The notes: a model not told the origin generated them from the letters alone. 64,000 bases of DNA from Variovorax paradoxus (GCF_029919115.1 NZ_CP123990.1:2542001-2606000), one strand, 5' to 3'; positions 33,736 to 45,492 are shown, counted from the first letter of the stretch. Program-made: numbers and translations.

Positions 33736-35208
33736 TCAGCCTTTTTTGAAGAACAGGCTTTCGACATCTCCCGAAACTGCCACCTTGCCTTCGGCCAACC
33801 ATGCGCGATGCTTGTCGAGCCGCTTGAGATCGTAGAGGTAATTGACCATGAGGCCATAAGACTGCTTTTGCCCCTTGGGCGACGGGTCGCCGGCCCAGTT
33901 GAGCCGCTCCACGCGGGCGCCGTTGCCCAGGTGAAAGCGTGCCACAGGGTCGGCCGGCGTGCCGTCGATCAGCGTGTGGCCCAGGTACTCGGCCGCCGCC
34001 TGCAGCAGCCATTGGCGCAGCGGCGACTTTGCATCGAGCGTGGCAGCGCCGTCTACCGCCGCAAGCAGGCGGTCGGCCGTGGGCGGCAGCGAGCCGACGA
34101 GGCGCCCAAGCTCGGCCTCTCGTTTTTCGTCCAGGCGCGGCAGCAGATCCGCGGCGTTCTTGGAGAGCCAGGCGCGAAAGCCGGGAATCGGCGAGAGCGT
34201 GGCAAAGGTCTTCAGGCGCGGCAGTTCGTCCTGCAGCGTCTCGACCACGCGCTTGATGAGCGAATCGCCAAAGCTCACACCGCGCAGGCCGTTCTGGGTG
34301 TTGCTGATCGAATAGAAGATGGCGGTGGTCGCCTTGGCCGGCTGGATGGGCACGGCGGCTTCATCGAGCAGCGGCATGATGCCGTCGCTGATGCGATCGA
34401 CCAGCGCAACCTCGACAAAGATCAGCGGCTCATTGGGCAGCCGCGGATGAAAGAAGCCATAGCAGCGGCGGTCGCTGTCGTCGAGCCGGTTCTTCACGTC
34501 GGTCCAGCTCTTGATGTCGTGCACGGCCTCGTAGCGAATCAGCTTTTCGATCAGCGAGGCAGGCGAATGCCAGTCGATGCGGCGCAGTTCGAGAAACGCA
34601 ACGTCGAACCAGGTGGAGAACAAGTGCTCCAGCTCGGCATCGAGCGCAATCAGCCGCTTGTCGGACTTGAGAAAAGGCAGCAGCTCGGCGCGCAGGTCGA
34701 CCAGAAAGCGCATGCCCTCCGGCTCGACCGCAAAGCGCTGCAGCAGCCGCATGCGAGGCGACACCAGCGCACGCCGCAGCTTCAGCTCGGCCTGGCCTTC
34801 GTCGGGCGTGCCCACGGCGGCCTGGTGCTGGTCGCGCGCGGACTTGAGCTTTTGCGGATCGGCCGCGAAATGCTCGCTCATCAGCGCCCAATAGTCGCGG
34901 CGCTCCTCCGGCGTGGCGGCAGCGTATTCGCGCGCAATGGCATGTGCCCTGCGGCCGCCCTCCACCTCGCTCACGCGTGGATCGATGACCGATTGCAAGG
35001 CCGTGAGCACGCGGCGCAGGGCACGCGGCGACAACGCCTCGTCGGCCTTGCGCAAGGTAGCCTGCATGCGCTCGGTGGTCGAGCGCGCTGCGGGCTTTGC
35101 GGCCGCCTTGGGCACACTGCGGGCCGCGCCCTCGGGTGCCACGGGCACCTTGTTGTCTGACTTGTCGCCAGAGCGCAGCCGCGCCTGGAACCATTCGGTC
35201 GCACTCAT
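33736..35208 (-). CDS. Malonyl-CoA decarboxylase
   Basis: 490-residue MCD enzyme converting malonyl-CoA to acetyl-CoA and CO2. It has a helical N-terminal domain and a GNAT-fold catalytic domain with FYSISNTQNGLRGVSFGDSL and FHLGNGARVERLNW. ATG 35208 is chosen because GGAG lies 7 bases upstream; a TTG two codons earlier is less likely. It starts the malonate operon, 49 bases after the GntR gene. With MatB it gives malonate to acetyl-CoA. Confidence 0.93.
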   Translation of the reverse strand: MSATEWFQARLRSGDKSDNKVPVAPEGAARSVPKAAAKPAARSTTERMQATLRKADEALSPRALRRVLTALQSVIDPRVSEVEGGRRAHAIAREYAAATPEERRDYWALMSEHFAADPQKLKSARDQHQAAVGTPDEGQAELKLRRALVSPRMRLLQRFAVEPEGMRFLVDLRAELLPFLKSDKRLIALDAELEHLFSTWFDVAFLELRRIDWHSPASLIEKLIRYEAVHDIKSWTDVKNRLDDSDRRCYGFFHPRLPNEPLIFVEVALVDRISDGIMPLLDEAAVPIQPAKATTAIFYSISNTQNGLRGVSFGDSLIKRVVETLQDELPRLKTFATLSPIPGFRAWLSKNAADLLPRLDEKREAELGRLVGSLPPTADRLLAAVDGAATLDAKSPLRQWLLQAAAEYLGHTLIDGTPADPVARFHLGNGARVERLNWAGDPSPKGQKQSYGLMVNYLYDLKRLDKHRAWLAEGKVAVSGDVESLFFKKG

Positions 35209-35257
35209 CGACAAACTCCAATTCGGTTGGGTCGGGAGATGCGCTTTTTTGTGTTGT

Positions 35258-35926
35258 TCATGACATCACCCTGGATTTCTGTTGCCGCGCCACTTCGCGC
35301 AGTGCCTCGCGCTGACGGGTCAGGTGCGTGCGCATGGCGGCATCCGCGCCTTCGCTGTCGCGCGCCTTGAGCGCCGCAAAAACCGCCAGATGCTCCGACA
35401 GGCTTTGCTCGAGCCGGCCCGGTGCGTGCAGTTGCTGGAGCCGCGCGAGCTTGAGAATCTTGCGCAGGTCGCCGATCACCTGCGCCAGCCACTTGTTGTC
35501 GGCCAGCTGGATGATCGCTTCGTGAATGAGGTGGTTGGTGGCGTAATAGTCGTTGATGCGCTTGGCCTTGGCATGGCGCACCAGCCGTTCATGCAGGGCG
35601 TCCAGCTCGTGCAGCTCGGCATCGCTTGCGTTGCGCGCGGCCTCATAGGCGCAGCGGCCCTCGAGCAAGGCAATGACCGGAAATATCTCATCGAGATCGC
35701 GCTCCGTTACCTCGCGCACGAAGCACCCGCGCCGCGGCTCGTGCCGCAGCAGGCCCTCGGCCGTGAGCACCTTGAGCGCCTCGCGCAAGGGCGTGCGCGA
35801 AATCGACAGCCTTTCGCAGAGCGCCGCCTCGTCCAGGAAGCTGCCCGGCGCCAGGTCGCCCGCGAAGATCTGCTCACGCAGCGTTGCGGCGACTTCGTCG
35901 TGCAGTGAGTTGGGAACGAGGCGCAT
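35258..35926 (-). CDS. GntR-family (FadR/FCD) regulator of the malonate operon
   Basis: 222-residue regulator. The winged HTH (LCERLSISRTPLREALKVLTAEGLL) is followed by an all-helical FCD effector domain with metal-binding His/Asp candidates. It is first in line before malonyl-CoA decarboxylase on the same strand and likely senses malonate or malonyl-CoA. A GTAATT/AATTAC palindrome lies 22 bases upstream of the start. Confidence 0.87.
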   Translation of the reverse strand: MRLVPNSLHDEVAATLREQIFAGDLAPGSFLDEAALCERLSISRTPLREALKVLTAEGLLRHEPRRGCFVREVTERDLDEIFPVIALLEGRCAYEAARNASDAELHELDALHERLVRHAKAKRINDYYATNHLIHEAIIQLADNKWLAQVIGDLRKILKLARLQQLHAPGRLEQSLSEHLAVFAALKARDSEGADAAMRTHLTRQREALREVARQQKSRVMS

Positions 35927-35947
35927 GGCGGAGTGCTGTGAAGCAGC

Positions 35948-35965
35948 GTAATTTCCTGTAATTAC
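35948..35965. promoter_or_regulatory. Candidate GntR operator
   Basis: Inverted repeat GTAATT-N6-AATTAC in an AT-rich patch just upstream of the GntR gene. Position and symmetry fit autoregulation by a FadR/GntR-type protein. Confidence 0.5.
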
Positions 35966-35999
35966 GCATAATTGTGAGCCCGCAACCAATACAGCGCAA

Positions 36000-36024
36000 G
36001 GGCCGCGCAACCCATGCGCGGCCC
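36000..36024 (-). terminator. Stem-loop after lgt
   Basis: Perfect 9-bp stem GGGCCGCGC/GCGCGGCCC with a 7-base loop, 25 bases past the lgt stop. There is no T run on the minus strand, so it may terminate only weakly or protect the 3' end. Confidence 0.4.
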
Positions 36025-36048
36025 GGGCTTACCCTGAGAACTTGCCGC

Positions 36049-36870
36049 TCAGGCGGCAACCGGCCGGGGACGCCTTGCGGCCCAGAGCCAAAGACCGATG
36101 CCGAAGAGCACCATGGGCACGCTGAGCCATTGCCCCTGGCTCAGATTCAGCGCACGCAGGCCCAGAAAGTCGTCCGGCTCGCGGAAGTATTCGGCAATGA
36201 AGCGCAACGCGCCATAGCCGATGAGGAATACCGCGGCCACTTGCCCCTCTTTGCGTTCCTTGCGTGCGTACAGCCACATGATGACGAACAGCAGCAGCCC
36301 TTCGAGCAGGAACTGGTAAACCTGCGAAGGGTGGCGCGGCAGCATCGATCCGCTCTGCGGAAACACCATGCCCCATGGCAGGTCGGGGCTGCTGAAACGG
36401 CCCCAAAGCTCGCCGTTGATGAAATTGCCCACCCGGCCCGCCGCAAGGCCCGTGGGCACGCAGGGCGAGACAAAGTCCATCACCTGCCAGAACGGCCGGG
36501 CGCGAGAGCGCGCAAACCAGACCATTGCGGCAATCACCCCCAGCAGTCCGCCATGAAAGCTCATGCCGCCCTGCCACACATAGAGAATTTCGAGCGGATG
36601 CGAAAGATAGAACTCGGGCTTGTAGAACAGGCAGTAGCCGAGCCGCCCGCCCGCGATGACGCCCATCACGCCAAGAAAAAGAATGTCCTCGATGTCCTTG
36701 CGCTGCCACGCGCCCGCACCGGCGAGCGAGCGGTACGGTTCGTGCCGCAGGCGGCGCGTGCCAAGAAAGTAGAACAGCGCGAACGCGGCCAGGTAGGTCA
36801 GGCCGTACCAGTGAATGGCGACGGGTCCCAGCTGCAGGGCGACGGGATTGATCTGCGGGTACATGAGCAT
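36049..36870 (-). CDS. lgt: Phosphatidylglycerol-prolipoprotein diacylglyceryl transferase
   Basis: Inner-membrane enzyme transferring diacylglyceryl to the lipobox cysteine of prolipoproteins. 273 residues with seven hydrophobic segments. The Lgt signature [14 protein letters not shown] and the catalytic-region His in HGGLLG are present, and [12 protein letters not shown] follows. Start MLMYPQINP; the internal ATG two codons later is equally possible. It stands alone between two regulators. Confidence 0.95.
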   Translation of the reverse strand: MLMYPQINPVALQLGPVAIHWYGLTYLAAFALFYFLGTRRLRHEPYRSLAGAGAWQRKDIEDILFLGVMGVIAGGRLGYCLFYKPEFYLSHPLEILYVWQGGMSFHGGLLGVIAAMVWFARSRARPFWQVMDFVSPCVPTGLAAGRVGNFINGELWGRFSSPDLPWGMVFPQSGSMLPRHPSQVYQFLLEGLLLFVIMWLYARKERKEGQVAAVFLIGYGALRFIAEYFREPDDFLGLRALNLSQGQWLSVPMVLFGIGLWLWAARRPRPVAA

Positions 36871-36926
36871 GGCGCAGATTGTGCCCCGGCGATGTGGCGT
36901 TGCTCGCGGCTGTGGTCAACCGCTGG

Positions 36927-37865
36927 TCAACCTCGCTTGTGAGTCCGCTCGCGAACGAACTCCACGAACCGCGCCAGCGCTGGATGCATCGCGTGTGCCG
37001 GCCACACCAGGCTGGTTTCGCATGCAGGCAGCGCCACCCGGCCGCGGCCCGGTCCCTTGAACTCTTGCGCCTGGCGGTAGACCACGCCCGCGCGCTTGAA
37101 CTGCATCACGCTGTGCGGCACCCAGGCCAAGCCGATGCCGCCTGAGACCAGGTTGACGATGGTCTGCATCTGGATGGCCTCTTGCGCCAAGGTGGGTGTA
37201 CGGCCGGCCGAGTGATAGAGACTGAAAATCGCGTCGTGCAGCGAAGGCACGATACGGCGCGGAAAAATCACCAGGGGTTCCGCGAGCACCTGTGCCAGTT
37301 GCACGGGCGCCGCACTCGCCAGCGCATGCTGCGCCGGCATGGCCAGCACCAGCGGCTCCTGCTCCACCGGCAACCGCGCGAGGCCCGGCGGGGCTGCACC
37401 GGGCGAATGGAGCATCAGCCCGGCGTCGATCTCGCCGCGCGCAAAGGCTTCGAGCTGCACGTCGCCCGTGGCCTCGACAAGTTCCAGCGCCACCTCCGGG
37501 CACAGCACGCGGAATTCGCGCACCCAGGCCGGCAGCTTCTCGAATCCGATGGTCGAAACAAAGGCAATGCGCACCCGGCCCACCTGCCCCGCCGCCGCCG
37601 CGCGGGCCCTTTCGGGCAGCGCCTGCGCGCGGGCGAGCAGTTCGCGCACGTCGGGCAGCAAGGCTTCGCCGGCGGGCGTAAGGGCCACGCGCCGACGGGT
37701 GCGGTCGAACAGCGCCACGCCCAATGTCTTCTCGAGCTGGGCGATGGCCTGCGTGACCGGCGGTTGGGTCATGTGAAGGCGCTCGGCGGCGCGGCCGAAA
37801 TGAAGTTCTTCGGCCACGGCCACGAACTGGCGCCAGGCACGCAGGTCGATCAGGGCTTCTTTCAT
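36927..37865 (-). CDS. LysR-family regulator divergent from ilvD
   Basis: 312-residue LysR protein: N-terminal HTH ([33 protein letters not shown]) and an inducer-binding domain. It is divergent from ilvD with 107 bases between. Two inverted repeats lie at and beyond its start codon. Control of ilvD is plausible. The protein belongs to a broad CbbR/BenM-like group, so the ligand is not readable. Confidence 0.87.
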   Translation of the reverse strand: MKEALIDLRAWRQFVAVAEELHFGRAAERLHMTQPPVTQAIAQLEKTLGVALFDRTRRRVALTPAGEALLPDVRELLARAQALPERARAAAAGQVGRVRIAFVSTIGFEKLPAWVREFRVLCPEVALELVEATGDVQLEAFARGEIDAGLMLHSPGAAPPGLARLPVEQEPLVLAMPAQHALASAAPVQLAQVLAEPLVIFPRRIVPSLHDAIFSLYHSAGRTPTLAQEAIQMQTIVNLVSGGIGLAWVPHSVMQFKRAGVVYRQAQEFKGPGRGRVALPACETSLVWPAHAMHPALARFVEFVRERTHKRG

Positions 37866-37902
37866 ATGCCGAGCATATCAATCCAAGCACAAAAAGGGAT
37901 TG
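37864..37902. promoter_or_regulatory. Two inverted repeats between lysR and ilvD
   Basis: ATATGC-CGA-GCATAT at 37864-37878 covers the regulator's start codon. CAATCC-N12-GGATTG at 37879-37902 follows directly. The second fits the spacing of LysR-type sites; the first could be an accessory site. Confidence 0.5.
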
Positions 37903-37972
37903 GAATGAATCAATGAGAAGTCCGATACTTGACCCTTCCCCGAGAATTTCCCCACGAGAAGAGACACCCACC

Positions 37973-39667
37973 ATGGACACCAAGCCAATCCAGATCAACC
38001 GCCGCAGCGCGAACATCGTCGAAGGCAAGAGCCGCGCGCCCAACCGCTCGATGTTCTACGCCATGGGCTACCAGGAGAGCGATTTCAAGAAGCCGATGGT
38101 CGGCGTGGCCAACGGCCACAGCACCATCACGCCGTGCAACTCGGGCCTGCAGAAGCTGGCCGACGCAGCCATTGCGGGCATCGAGGAAGCAGGCGGCAAC
38201 GCACAGGTGTTCGGTACCCCCACCATCTCCGACGGCATGGCCATGGGCACCGAAGGCATGAAGTACTCGCTGGTGAGCCGCGAAGTCATCTCCGATTGCA
38301 TCGAGACCTGCGTGGGCGGCCAGTGGATGGACGGCGTGCTGGTGGTCGGCGGCTGCGACAAGAACATGCCCGGCGGCCTCATGGGCATGCTGCGCGCCAA
38401 CGTGCCCGCCATCTACGTGTACGGCGGCACCATCCTGCCGGGCAAGTACAAGGGGCAAGACCTCAACATCGTGAGCGTGTTCGAAGCCGTGGGCCAGAAC
38501 GCCGCCGGCAACATGAGCGACGAAGACCTGCTGGAGATCGAAAAGCGTGCCATTCCGGGCACCGGCTCGTGCGGCGGCATGTACACCGCCAACACCATGT
38601 CCAGTGCATTCGAGGCGCTGGGCATTTCGCTGCCCTACTCGTCGACCATGGCCAACCCGCACGATGAAAAGGCCAACTCGGCGAAGGAATCGGCCAAGGT
38701 GCTGATCGAGGCGATCAAGAAAGACCTGAAGCCGCGCGACATCGTGACCAAGAAGGCCATCGAGAACGCGGTGGCCGTCATCATGGCCACGGGCGGCTCG
38801 ACCAACGCAGTGCTGCACTTCCTGGCCATTGCGCACGCGGCCGAGGTCGAATGGACCATCGACGATTTCGAGCGCATGCGCAAGAAGGTTCCGGTGATCT
38901 GCGACCTGAAGCCTTCGGGCAAGTATCTTGCGGTCGACCTGCACCAGGCCGGCGGCATTCCGCAGGTGATGAAGGTGCTGCTGAACGCGGGCCTGCTGCA
39001 CGGCGACTGCATCACCATTACCGGCCAGACGATTGCCGAAGTGCTGAAGGATGTGCCCGACGTGCCGCGCGCCGACCAGGACGTGATCCGCCCCATCGAC
39101 AACCCGATGTACGAAGAAGGCCACCTGGCCATCCTCAAGGGCAACCTGTCGCCCGAAGGCGCGGTCGCCAAGATCACCGGCCTGAAGAACCCCGTGATCA
39201 CCGGCCCTGCGCGCGTGTTCGATGACGAGCAGTCGGCGCTGAAGGCCATTCTTGACGGCAAGATCAAGGCGGGCGACGTGATGGTGCTGCGCTACCTGGG
39301 CCCCAAGGGTGGCCCGGGCATGCCCGAAATGCTGGCGCCGACGGGCGCGCTCATCGGCGCGGGCCTGGGCGAAAGCGTGGGCCTCATCACCGACGGCCGC
39401 TTTTCGGGCGGCACCTGGGGCATGGTGGTGGGCCACGTGGCGCCTGAAGCGGCGGCCGGCGGCACCATTGCGTTCGTGAACGAAGGCGATTCGATCACCA
39501 TCGATGCGCACAAGCTGGTGCTCGAACTCAACGTGCCCGAAGCAGAGCTTGCCAAGCGCCGCGAAGGCTGGAAGCCGCCGGCTCCGCGCTACACGCGCGG
39601 CGTGCAGGCCAAGTTCGCGTTCAATGCATCGAGCGCAAGCTCGGGTGCGGTGCTCGACAAGTTCTGA
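37973..39667 (+). CDS. ilvD: Dihydroxy-acid dehydratase
   Basis: Iron-sulfur enzyme making 2-keto acids for valine, isoleucine and leucine synthesis. 564 residues from [12 protein letters not shown]. Cluster cysteines occur in [17 protein letters not shown] and [16 protein letters not shown]. The C-terminal [16 protein letters not shown] motif appears as [13 protein letters not shown]. Other branched-chain genes are absent here. It is divergent from a LysR gene. Confidence 0.96.
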   Translation: MDTKPIQINRRSANIVEGKSRAPNRSMFYAMGYQESDFKKPMVGVANGHSTITPCNSGLQKLADAAIAGIEEAGGNAQVFGTPTISDGMAMGTEGMKYSLVSREVISDCIETCVGGQWMDGVLVVGGCDKNMPGGLMGMLRANVPAIYVYGGTILPGKYKGQDLNIVSVFEAVGQNAAGNMSDEDLLEIEKRAIPGTGSCGGMYTANTMSSAFEALGISLPYSSTMANPHDEKANSAKESAKVLIEAIKKDLKPRDIVTKKAIENAVAVIMATGGSTNAVLHFLAIAHAAEVEWTIDDFERMRKKVPVICDLKPSGKYLAVDLHQAGGIPQVMKVLLNAGLLHGDCITITGQTIAEVLKDVPDVPRADQDVIRPIDNPMYEEGHLAILKGNLSPEGAVAKITGLKNPVITGPARVFDDEQSALKAILDGKIKAGDVMVLRYLGPKGGPGMPEMLAPTGALIGAGLGESVGLITDGRFSGGTWGMVVGHVAPEAAAGGTIAFVNEGDSITIDAHKLVLELNVPEAELAKRREGWKPPAPRYTRGVQAKFAFNASSASSGAVLDKF

Positions 39668-39749
39668 AAAAGCGGGCGAACATGGGGTGGGCGGCCCGCC
39701 CATGGCGCGGGCCGCGCACTCATGCAGTCGTGATCCCGCGCATGGAGTG

Positions 39750-39998
39750 TCAGCGCTTCGGGCGGTTGTTGGGCGGCAGGCCCATGTTGCTGCGCTGGCG
39801 GTCGATGCGCGCCTGCTTGCGCCGCTCTTCGCGCTCGATGACCTTGCGCTTTGTGTAGCCCGACGAATCGGCCCACGCCCACCACGCCACGGCCAGCGCA
39901 AAAGGCGACAGCACGATCCACCAGCTCCAGCCGGCGACCATGCCCACTTCGAAGTATTTCAGGCCTATGCCCAGCAGGCCCAACAGCAGAAAAAGCAT
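39750..39998 (-). CDS. Small Trp-rich membrane protein (TIGR04438 type)
   Basis: 82-residue protein with two hydrophobic segments (residues 1-14 and about 20-45) holding a cluster of tryptophans (GWSWWIV, AWWAWAD). A basic cytoplasmic tail follows (KRKVIEREERRKQARIDRQR). It matches the small Trp-rich proteins found in Burkholderiales. Function is unknown. Confidence 0.82.
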   Translation of the reverse strand: MLFLLLGLLGIGLKYFEVGMVAGWSWWIVLSPFALAVAWWAWADSSGYTKRKVIEREERRKQARIDRQRSNMGLPPNNRPKR

Positions 39999-40103
39999 CG
40001 CGAATCCCTCGGGTTTATTGGAAACGCTTCCGGACGCCGGTACACGGCGTTACCTACAATCGCGTTAGATCGAATGTAACCCAGCCATTACGAAATAAGC
40101 CCC

Positions 40104-40409
40104 ATGAAAAGACTCCTGTCCTTCGCGCTTTTGGGCCTTGGCCTGGCGGCGCCCGCCTTTGCCGACCTGGCGCTGGCCACGTCGAAAAACTGCATGAGCT
40201 GCCATGCGGTCGACCGCAAGGTGCTTGGCCCCGCGTTCAAGGATGTGGCCGCCAAGTACAAGGGCAACGCCGGCGCCGCCGACATGCTCGCGGCAAAGAT
40301 CATCAAGGGTGGTTCGGGCGTGTGGGGGCCGGTGCCCATGCCCGCCAACAACCAGGTCAGCGAAGCCGACGCCAAGAAGCTCGCGGCCTGGGTGCTGGCA
40401 ACGCGCTGA
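40104..40409 (+). CDS. Periplasmic class I c-type cytochrome (c551/c552 type)
   Basis: 101 residues with a signal peptide cleaved near residue 20 (AAPAFA). CMSCH at 30-34 binds heme and Met79 in GPVPMPANN is the sixth ligand. The size and motif fit small electron-transfer cytochromes c551/c552. TACAAT at 40055-40060 may be the -10 box. It stands alone, so its redox partners cannot be told. Confidence 0.92.
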   Translation: MKRLLSFALLGLGLAAPAFADLALATSKNCMSCHAVDRKVLGPAFKDVAAKYKGNAGAADMLAAKIIKGGSGVWGPVPMPANNQVSEADAKKLAAWVLATR

Positions 40410-40910
40410 TCAAACCCGCGGATCGATGTCCGTGGGCAACGGCCGGCGCTCGATGCGGTCTTCGAGCTGGCCGATGTGCGCAGCCACTGTGTTGTCCGAC
40501 TGCTCCGAGCGCTGACGGATCACGCTCTCGACCTGCCCCAGCCTCGCAATCAATGCGGCATGGCGCTCGGCGTTCTCCGCCATGTGCTTGTTCTCTTGTG
40601 CTTCCAGGAAGTTGCGCAGCTCGGTAAAGCGCGAAGCCTCGGCCTTGTCGGCAAGGTCGCGCTGCACCTGCATTTCCTTGTTGTGGCGCTTGGCGTCCAG
40701 CAGCACCGAGCTGTGCAGGTACAGCACATAGACCAGGAAGAAGACGCCCAAGGCCACGGTGAGCCCCAGCATCATGAGGCCCAGCGGCGCAGAAACGGTC
40801 ATGAAGCCCAGCGAGACCGGCACGGGCGTCGACAGCGTGCCCCAGTTGAGCGCGGCAAGGGCCGCGATCAGCAGCAGAATGGCAAACAGGAAAGCAGATC
40901 TCACACCCAT
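40410..40910 (-). CDS. LapA-like membrane protein with coiled-coil tail
   Basis: 166-residue protein starting MGVRSAFLFA. Two N-terminal membrane helices separated by a short loop (to about residue 60) resemble LapA-domain proteins. The rest is a charged, probably coiled-coil cytoplasmic tail (VQRDLADKAEASRFTELRNFLEAQE). LapA/LapB in E. coli links to LPS assembly control, but this protein is longer and that role is unproven. Its stop abuts the cytochrome gene's stop with no base between. Confidence 0.65.
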   Translation of the reverse strand: MGVRSAFLFAILLLIAALAALNWGTLSTPVPVSLGFMTVSAPLGLMMLGLTVALGVFFLVYVLYLHSSVLLDAKRHNKEMQVQRDLADKAEASRFTELRNFLEAQENKHMAENAERHAALIARLGQVESVIRQRSEQSDNTVAAHIGQLEDRIERRPLPTDIDPRV

Positions 40911-41050
40911 GGGGGCCTCCTTCGGACAGATCGAACACAACGGAACGCGCCATGCGCGCCCCGGCGCACGGCAAGTCCGCTGGTTGTACCTCAGGCCGCG
41001 GGCCGCAACAGCCCCTGCTTCCCACTAACGGCCATGTCCTACAGATCGAA

Positions 41051-43051
<2,001 letters not shown>

Positions 43052-43196
43052 TCTCTTGTCTCCTGGGTAGGTGCGGCCGTAATGTCGGCGGACCCACTTA
43101 CGGGTCACTGACGGTCCGATATTAGTTCGCAGGGTTATCACGGGCCCGACACGAGGGCACCCCTAGAATCCCCGGTCGTTTCCAACCTTCCTCCCG

Positions 43197-43835
43197 ATGT
43201 CCGCTCCCGACCCCTTCGATACCCGGAACCCGCCCGTACCAGCCCGCGGCTCGCCGCTTCGGCCGCTGCCCAAGCTTATTTTTGCCAGCCGCTGGCTCCA
43301 GCTGCCGCTGTACCTGGGCCTGATCGTGGCGCAGGCGGTGTACGTGGTGCACTTCCTCGTCGAACTGCTGCACCTTGTCGAAGCCGCCTTCGGCAACAAG
43401 GATGCGCTGCAGGCGCTGATCACCAGCATCGGCTACAAGACCACGGCGCCGGTGGGCACGCTCAACGAAACGGTGATCATGCTGGTGGTGCTGGCGCTGA
43501 TCGACGTGGTGATGATCTCGAACCTGCTCATCATGGTGATCGTCGGCGGCTACGAAACCTTTGTGAGCCGCATGGACCTGGAAGGCCACCGCGACCAACC
43601 CGAATGGCTGAGCCATGTGAACGCCTCGGTGCTCAAGGTCAAGCTGGCAACCGCCATCATCGGCATCAGCTCGATCCACCTGCTGAAGACCTTCATCAAC
43701 GCGGACAACTACACCGACCGCGTGCTGATTGCGCAGACGGTGATCCACATCACCTTCCTGCTGTCGGCCATCGCCATCGCCTATACCGACAAGCTGATGA
43801 CCGGAAACGCCTCCAGGCCCGGCGCTCCCCACTGA
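43197..43835 (+). CDS. YqhA/UPF0114-family membrane protein
   Basis: 212 residues with four hydrophobic segments. The opening LIFASRWLQLPLYLGLIVAQ and DVVMISNLLIMVIVGGYETFVS match the TIGR00645/YqhA family. TAGAAT at 43164-43169 is a candidate -10 box. Function is unknown. It is divergent from acs and convergent with a LysR gene. Confidence 0.88.
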   Translation: MSAPDPFDTRNPPVPARGSPLRPLPKLIFASRWLQLPLYLGLIVAQAVYVVHFLVELLHLVEAAFGNKDALQALITSIGYKTTAPVGTLNETVIMLVVLALIDVVMISNLLIMVIVGGYETFVSRMDLEGHRDQPEWLSHVNASVLKVKLATAIIGISSIHLLKTFINADNYTDRVLIAQTVIHITFLLSAIAIAYTDKLMTGNASRPGAPH

Positions 43836-43846
43836 AGAGAACAGGC

Positions 43847-43870
43847 CCGCGCGCCCTACCCGGCGCGCGG
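43847..43870. terminator. Stem-loop between convergent yqhA-like and lysR genes
   Basis: Perfect 9-bp stem CCGCGCGCC/GGCGCGCGG with loop CTACCC, overlapping the LysR stop codon. It lacks a T run on either side and may block converging transcription. Confidence 0.4.
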
Positions 43871-44773
43871 CGCGTCCCAGGCCGGCACCTCCGTGAATCG
43901 CCCGGCCAGAAAGTCGAGCATCGTGCGCAGCGTGGCCGGCATGTGCTTGCGCGAGGCATACACCGCATACATGCCCACCACCTGCGGCTCGAATTCAGGA
44001 AACAGGCGCACCAGTTCGCCGGACTTCAAAAGGCATGACGTCAGGTAAGTCGGCAACATCGCGATGCCGGCCCCAGACCGCGCAAGCTGCATCAGGCTCG
44101 CGGCATCGTTGGTCGACACGTTGCCGCCTACCGCCACCGAGACGGGCGTGCCGTCGTCCTTGCGTGTGAAGTTCCAGAGGCTGCGCCCGAAGTAAGAATG
44201 CGTGAGGCAGTTGCGCTGGGCCAGTTCTTCCACGCGCAGCGGTTCGCCGTGCTCCTTCAGATACCCGGGGGAAGCGCACACCACGGATCGGCAATCCGTG
44301 AGCCTGCGCGCGATCAGGTTGGGATCGATCTCCACCGCCACCCGGATTGCGAGATCGATGCGCTCGTCCACCAGGTTCACCGCCCGGTCGAGCAGCACCA
44401 GGTCGACTGCCACGCCCGGATAAAGCCGCACGTAGTCGGCCACGGCGTCGGCCAACTGCGCCTGCGCGAACGAGGTGCTGGCCGTGATGCGCAGCTGCCC
44501 GCGCGGCGCCTCCGCCGGGTGCCGCACCGCTGCCTGCATGTCGCCCGCGAGCTCGAGGACCTGGCGGCAGCGCGGCAGCAGCTCTTCGCCCGCGGCAGTA
44601 AGGCTCAGCCGCCGCGTGGTGCGGTGCAAAAGGCGCGCGCCGGTCCATTGCTCCAGTTCAGCCACGTAGCGCGTGACCACCGGCCGCGAAAGGTCGAGCT
44701 TGTCGGCCGCCGCAGAGAGGCTGCCCGAATCCACCACGGTCACGAAGACCCGCATTGCGTTCAAACGATCCAT
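43856..44773 (-). CDS. LysR-family regulator
   Basis: 305-residue LysR protein of the CrgA-like group, opening MDRLNAMRVFVTVVDSGSLS with the HTH to about residue 60. It is divergent from an NAD(P)H-binding protein gene with 101 bases between and probably controls it. Pairs of this kind often respond to electrophiles or quinones, but the ligand here is not known. Confidence 0.87.
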   Translation of the reverse strand: MDRLNAMRVFVTVVDSGSLSAAADKLDLSRPVVTRYVAELEQWTGARLLHRTTRRLSLTAAGEELLPRCRQVLELAGDMQAAVRHPAEAPRGQLRITASTSFAQAQLADAVADYVRLYPGVAVDLVLLDRAVNLVDERIDLAIRVAVEIDPNLIARRLTDCRSVVCASPGYLKEHGEPLRVEELAQRNCLTHSYFGRSLWNFTRKDDGTPVSVAVGGNVSTNDAASLMQLARSGAGIAMLPTYLTSCLLKSGELVRLFPEFEPQVVGMYAVYASRKHMPATLRTMLDFLAGRFTEVPAWDAPRAG

Positions 44774-44874
44774 TCGAACGATTTTAGGAATAAAGAAACG
44801 CGAAATCCGAGGTATTTCTTTCGAAACCAGAAACCTAAGATGCGCTTCATCGAATCAACTTTTCTGGAGCATTC

Positions 44875-45492
44875 ATGAGCCACATTGCCATCATCGGCGC
44901 CACCGGTCGTGCCGGCAGCCGCCTTCTCGAAGAGGCCCTGCGCCGCGGCCACACCGTGACGGCCATTGCCCGCAAGGCAACCGCCAAGCTCTCCGGGCGC
45001 GCCAATGTGAAGGCAGTCGACCTCGATGTGCTGGACGGTGAAGCGCTGGAAAAGGCCGTGGCCGGCCACGACGCGGTGTTCAGCGCTGCGCACTTCTCCA
45101 CGGTGCCGCCAGCAGCCATCATCGAGCCGGTGAAGCGCGCGGGCGTGAAGCGGCTGCTGGTGGTCGGCGGCGCGGGCAGCCTGTTCGCGGCGCCCGGACT
45201 GAAGGTCATCGAGACGCCGAATTTCCCCGATGCCTACCGCGCCGAAGCAACGGCAGGCGGTGTGTTCCTCGACGCGCTGCGCAATGAGAACGAACTCGAC
45301 TGGACCTTTCTCTCGCCCTCCGCCGAATTCGTCGAAGGCGAGCGCACCGGCAAGTTCCGCCTCGGCAAGGACGACCTGCTGGTGAGCGCCGAGGGCCGCA
45401 GCTGGATCACTTTTGAAGACTACGCGATCGCGTTCATCGACGAGCTCGAGAAGCCCGCGCACTCGCGCCAGCGCTACACCATCGGCTATTGA
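44875..45492 (+). CDS. NAD(P)H-binding (NmrA/YwnB-like) protein
   Basis: 205-residue atypical SDR. The N-terminal Rossmann motif IIGATGRAGSRLLEEALRRGH is clear, and the SDR Tyr-x3-Lys catalytic pair is absent. It resembles YwnB/BlvrB-like flavin or quinone reductases and NmrA-type redox sensors. It is divergent from a LysR gene and ends at a strong terminator. Confidence 0.82.
   Translation: MSHIAIIGATGRAGSRLLEEALRRGHTVTAIARKATAKLSGRANVKAVDLDVLDGEALEKAVAGHDAVFSAAHFSTVPPAAIIEPVKRAGVKRLLVVGGAGSLFAAPGLKVIETPNFPDAYRAEATAGGVFLDALRNENELDWTFLSPSAEFVEGERTGKFRLGKDDLLVSAEGRSWITFEDYAIAFIDELEKPAHSRQRYTIGY

Noticed and set aside
32647..35160. 837-codon plus-strand frame
   Set aside because: Antisense of the Bug receptor and malonyl-CoA decarboxylase genes, which have clear family motifs.
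37910..39901. 663-codon minus-strand frame
   Set aside because: Antisense of ilvD, whose cysteine motifs are unambiguous.
43164..43169. TAGAAT as a full promoter for the yqhA-like gene
   Set aside because: A plausible -10 but no matching -35, so it is mentioned only in the gene entry.
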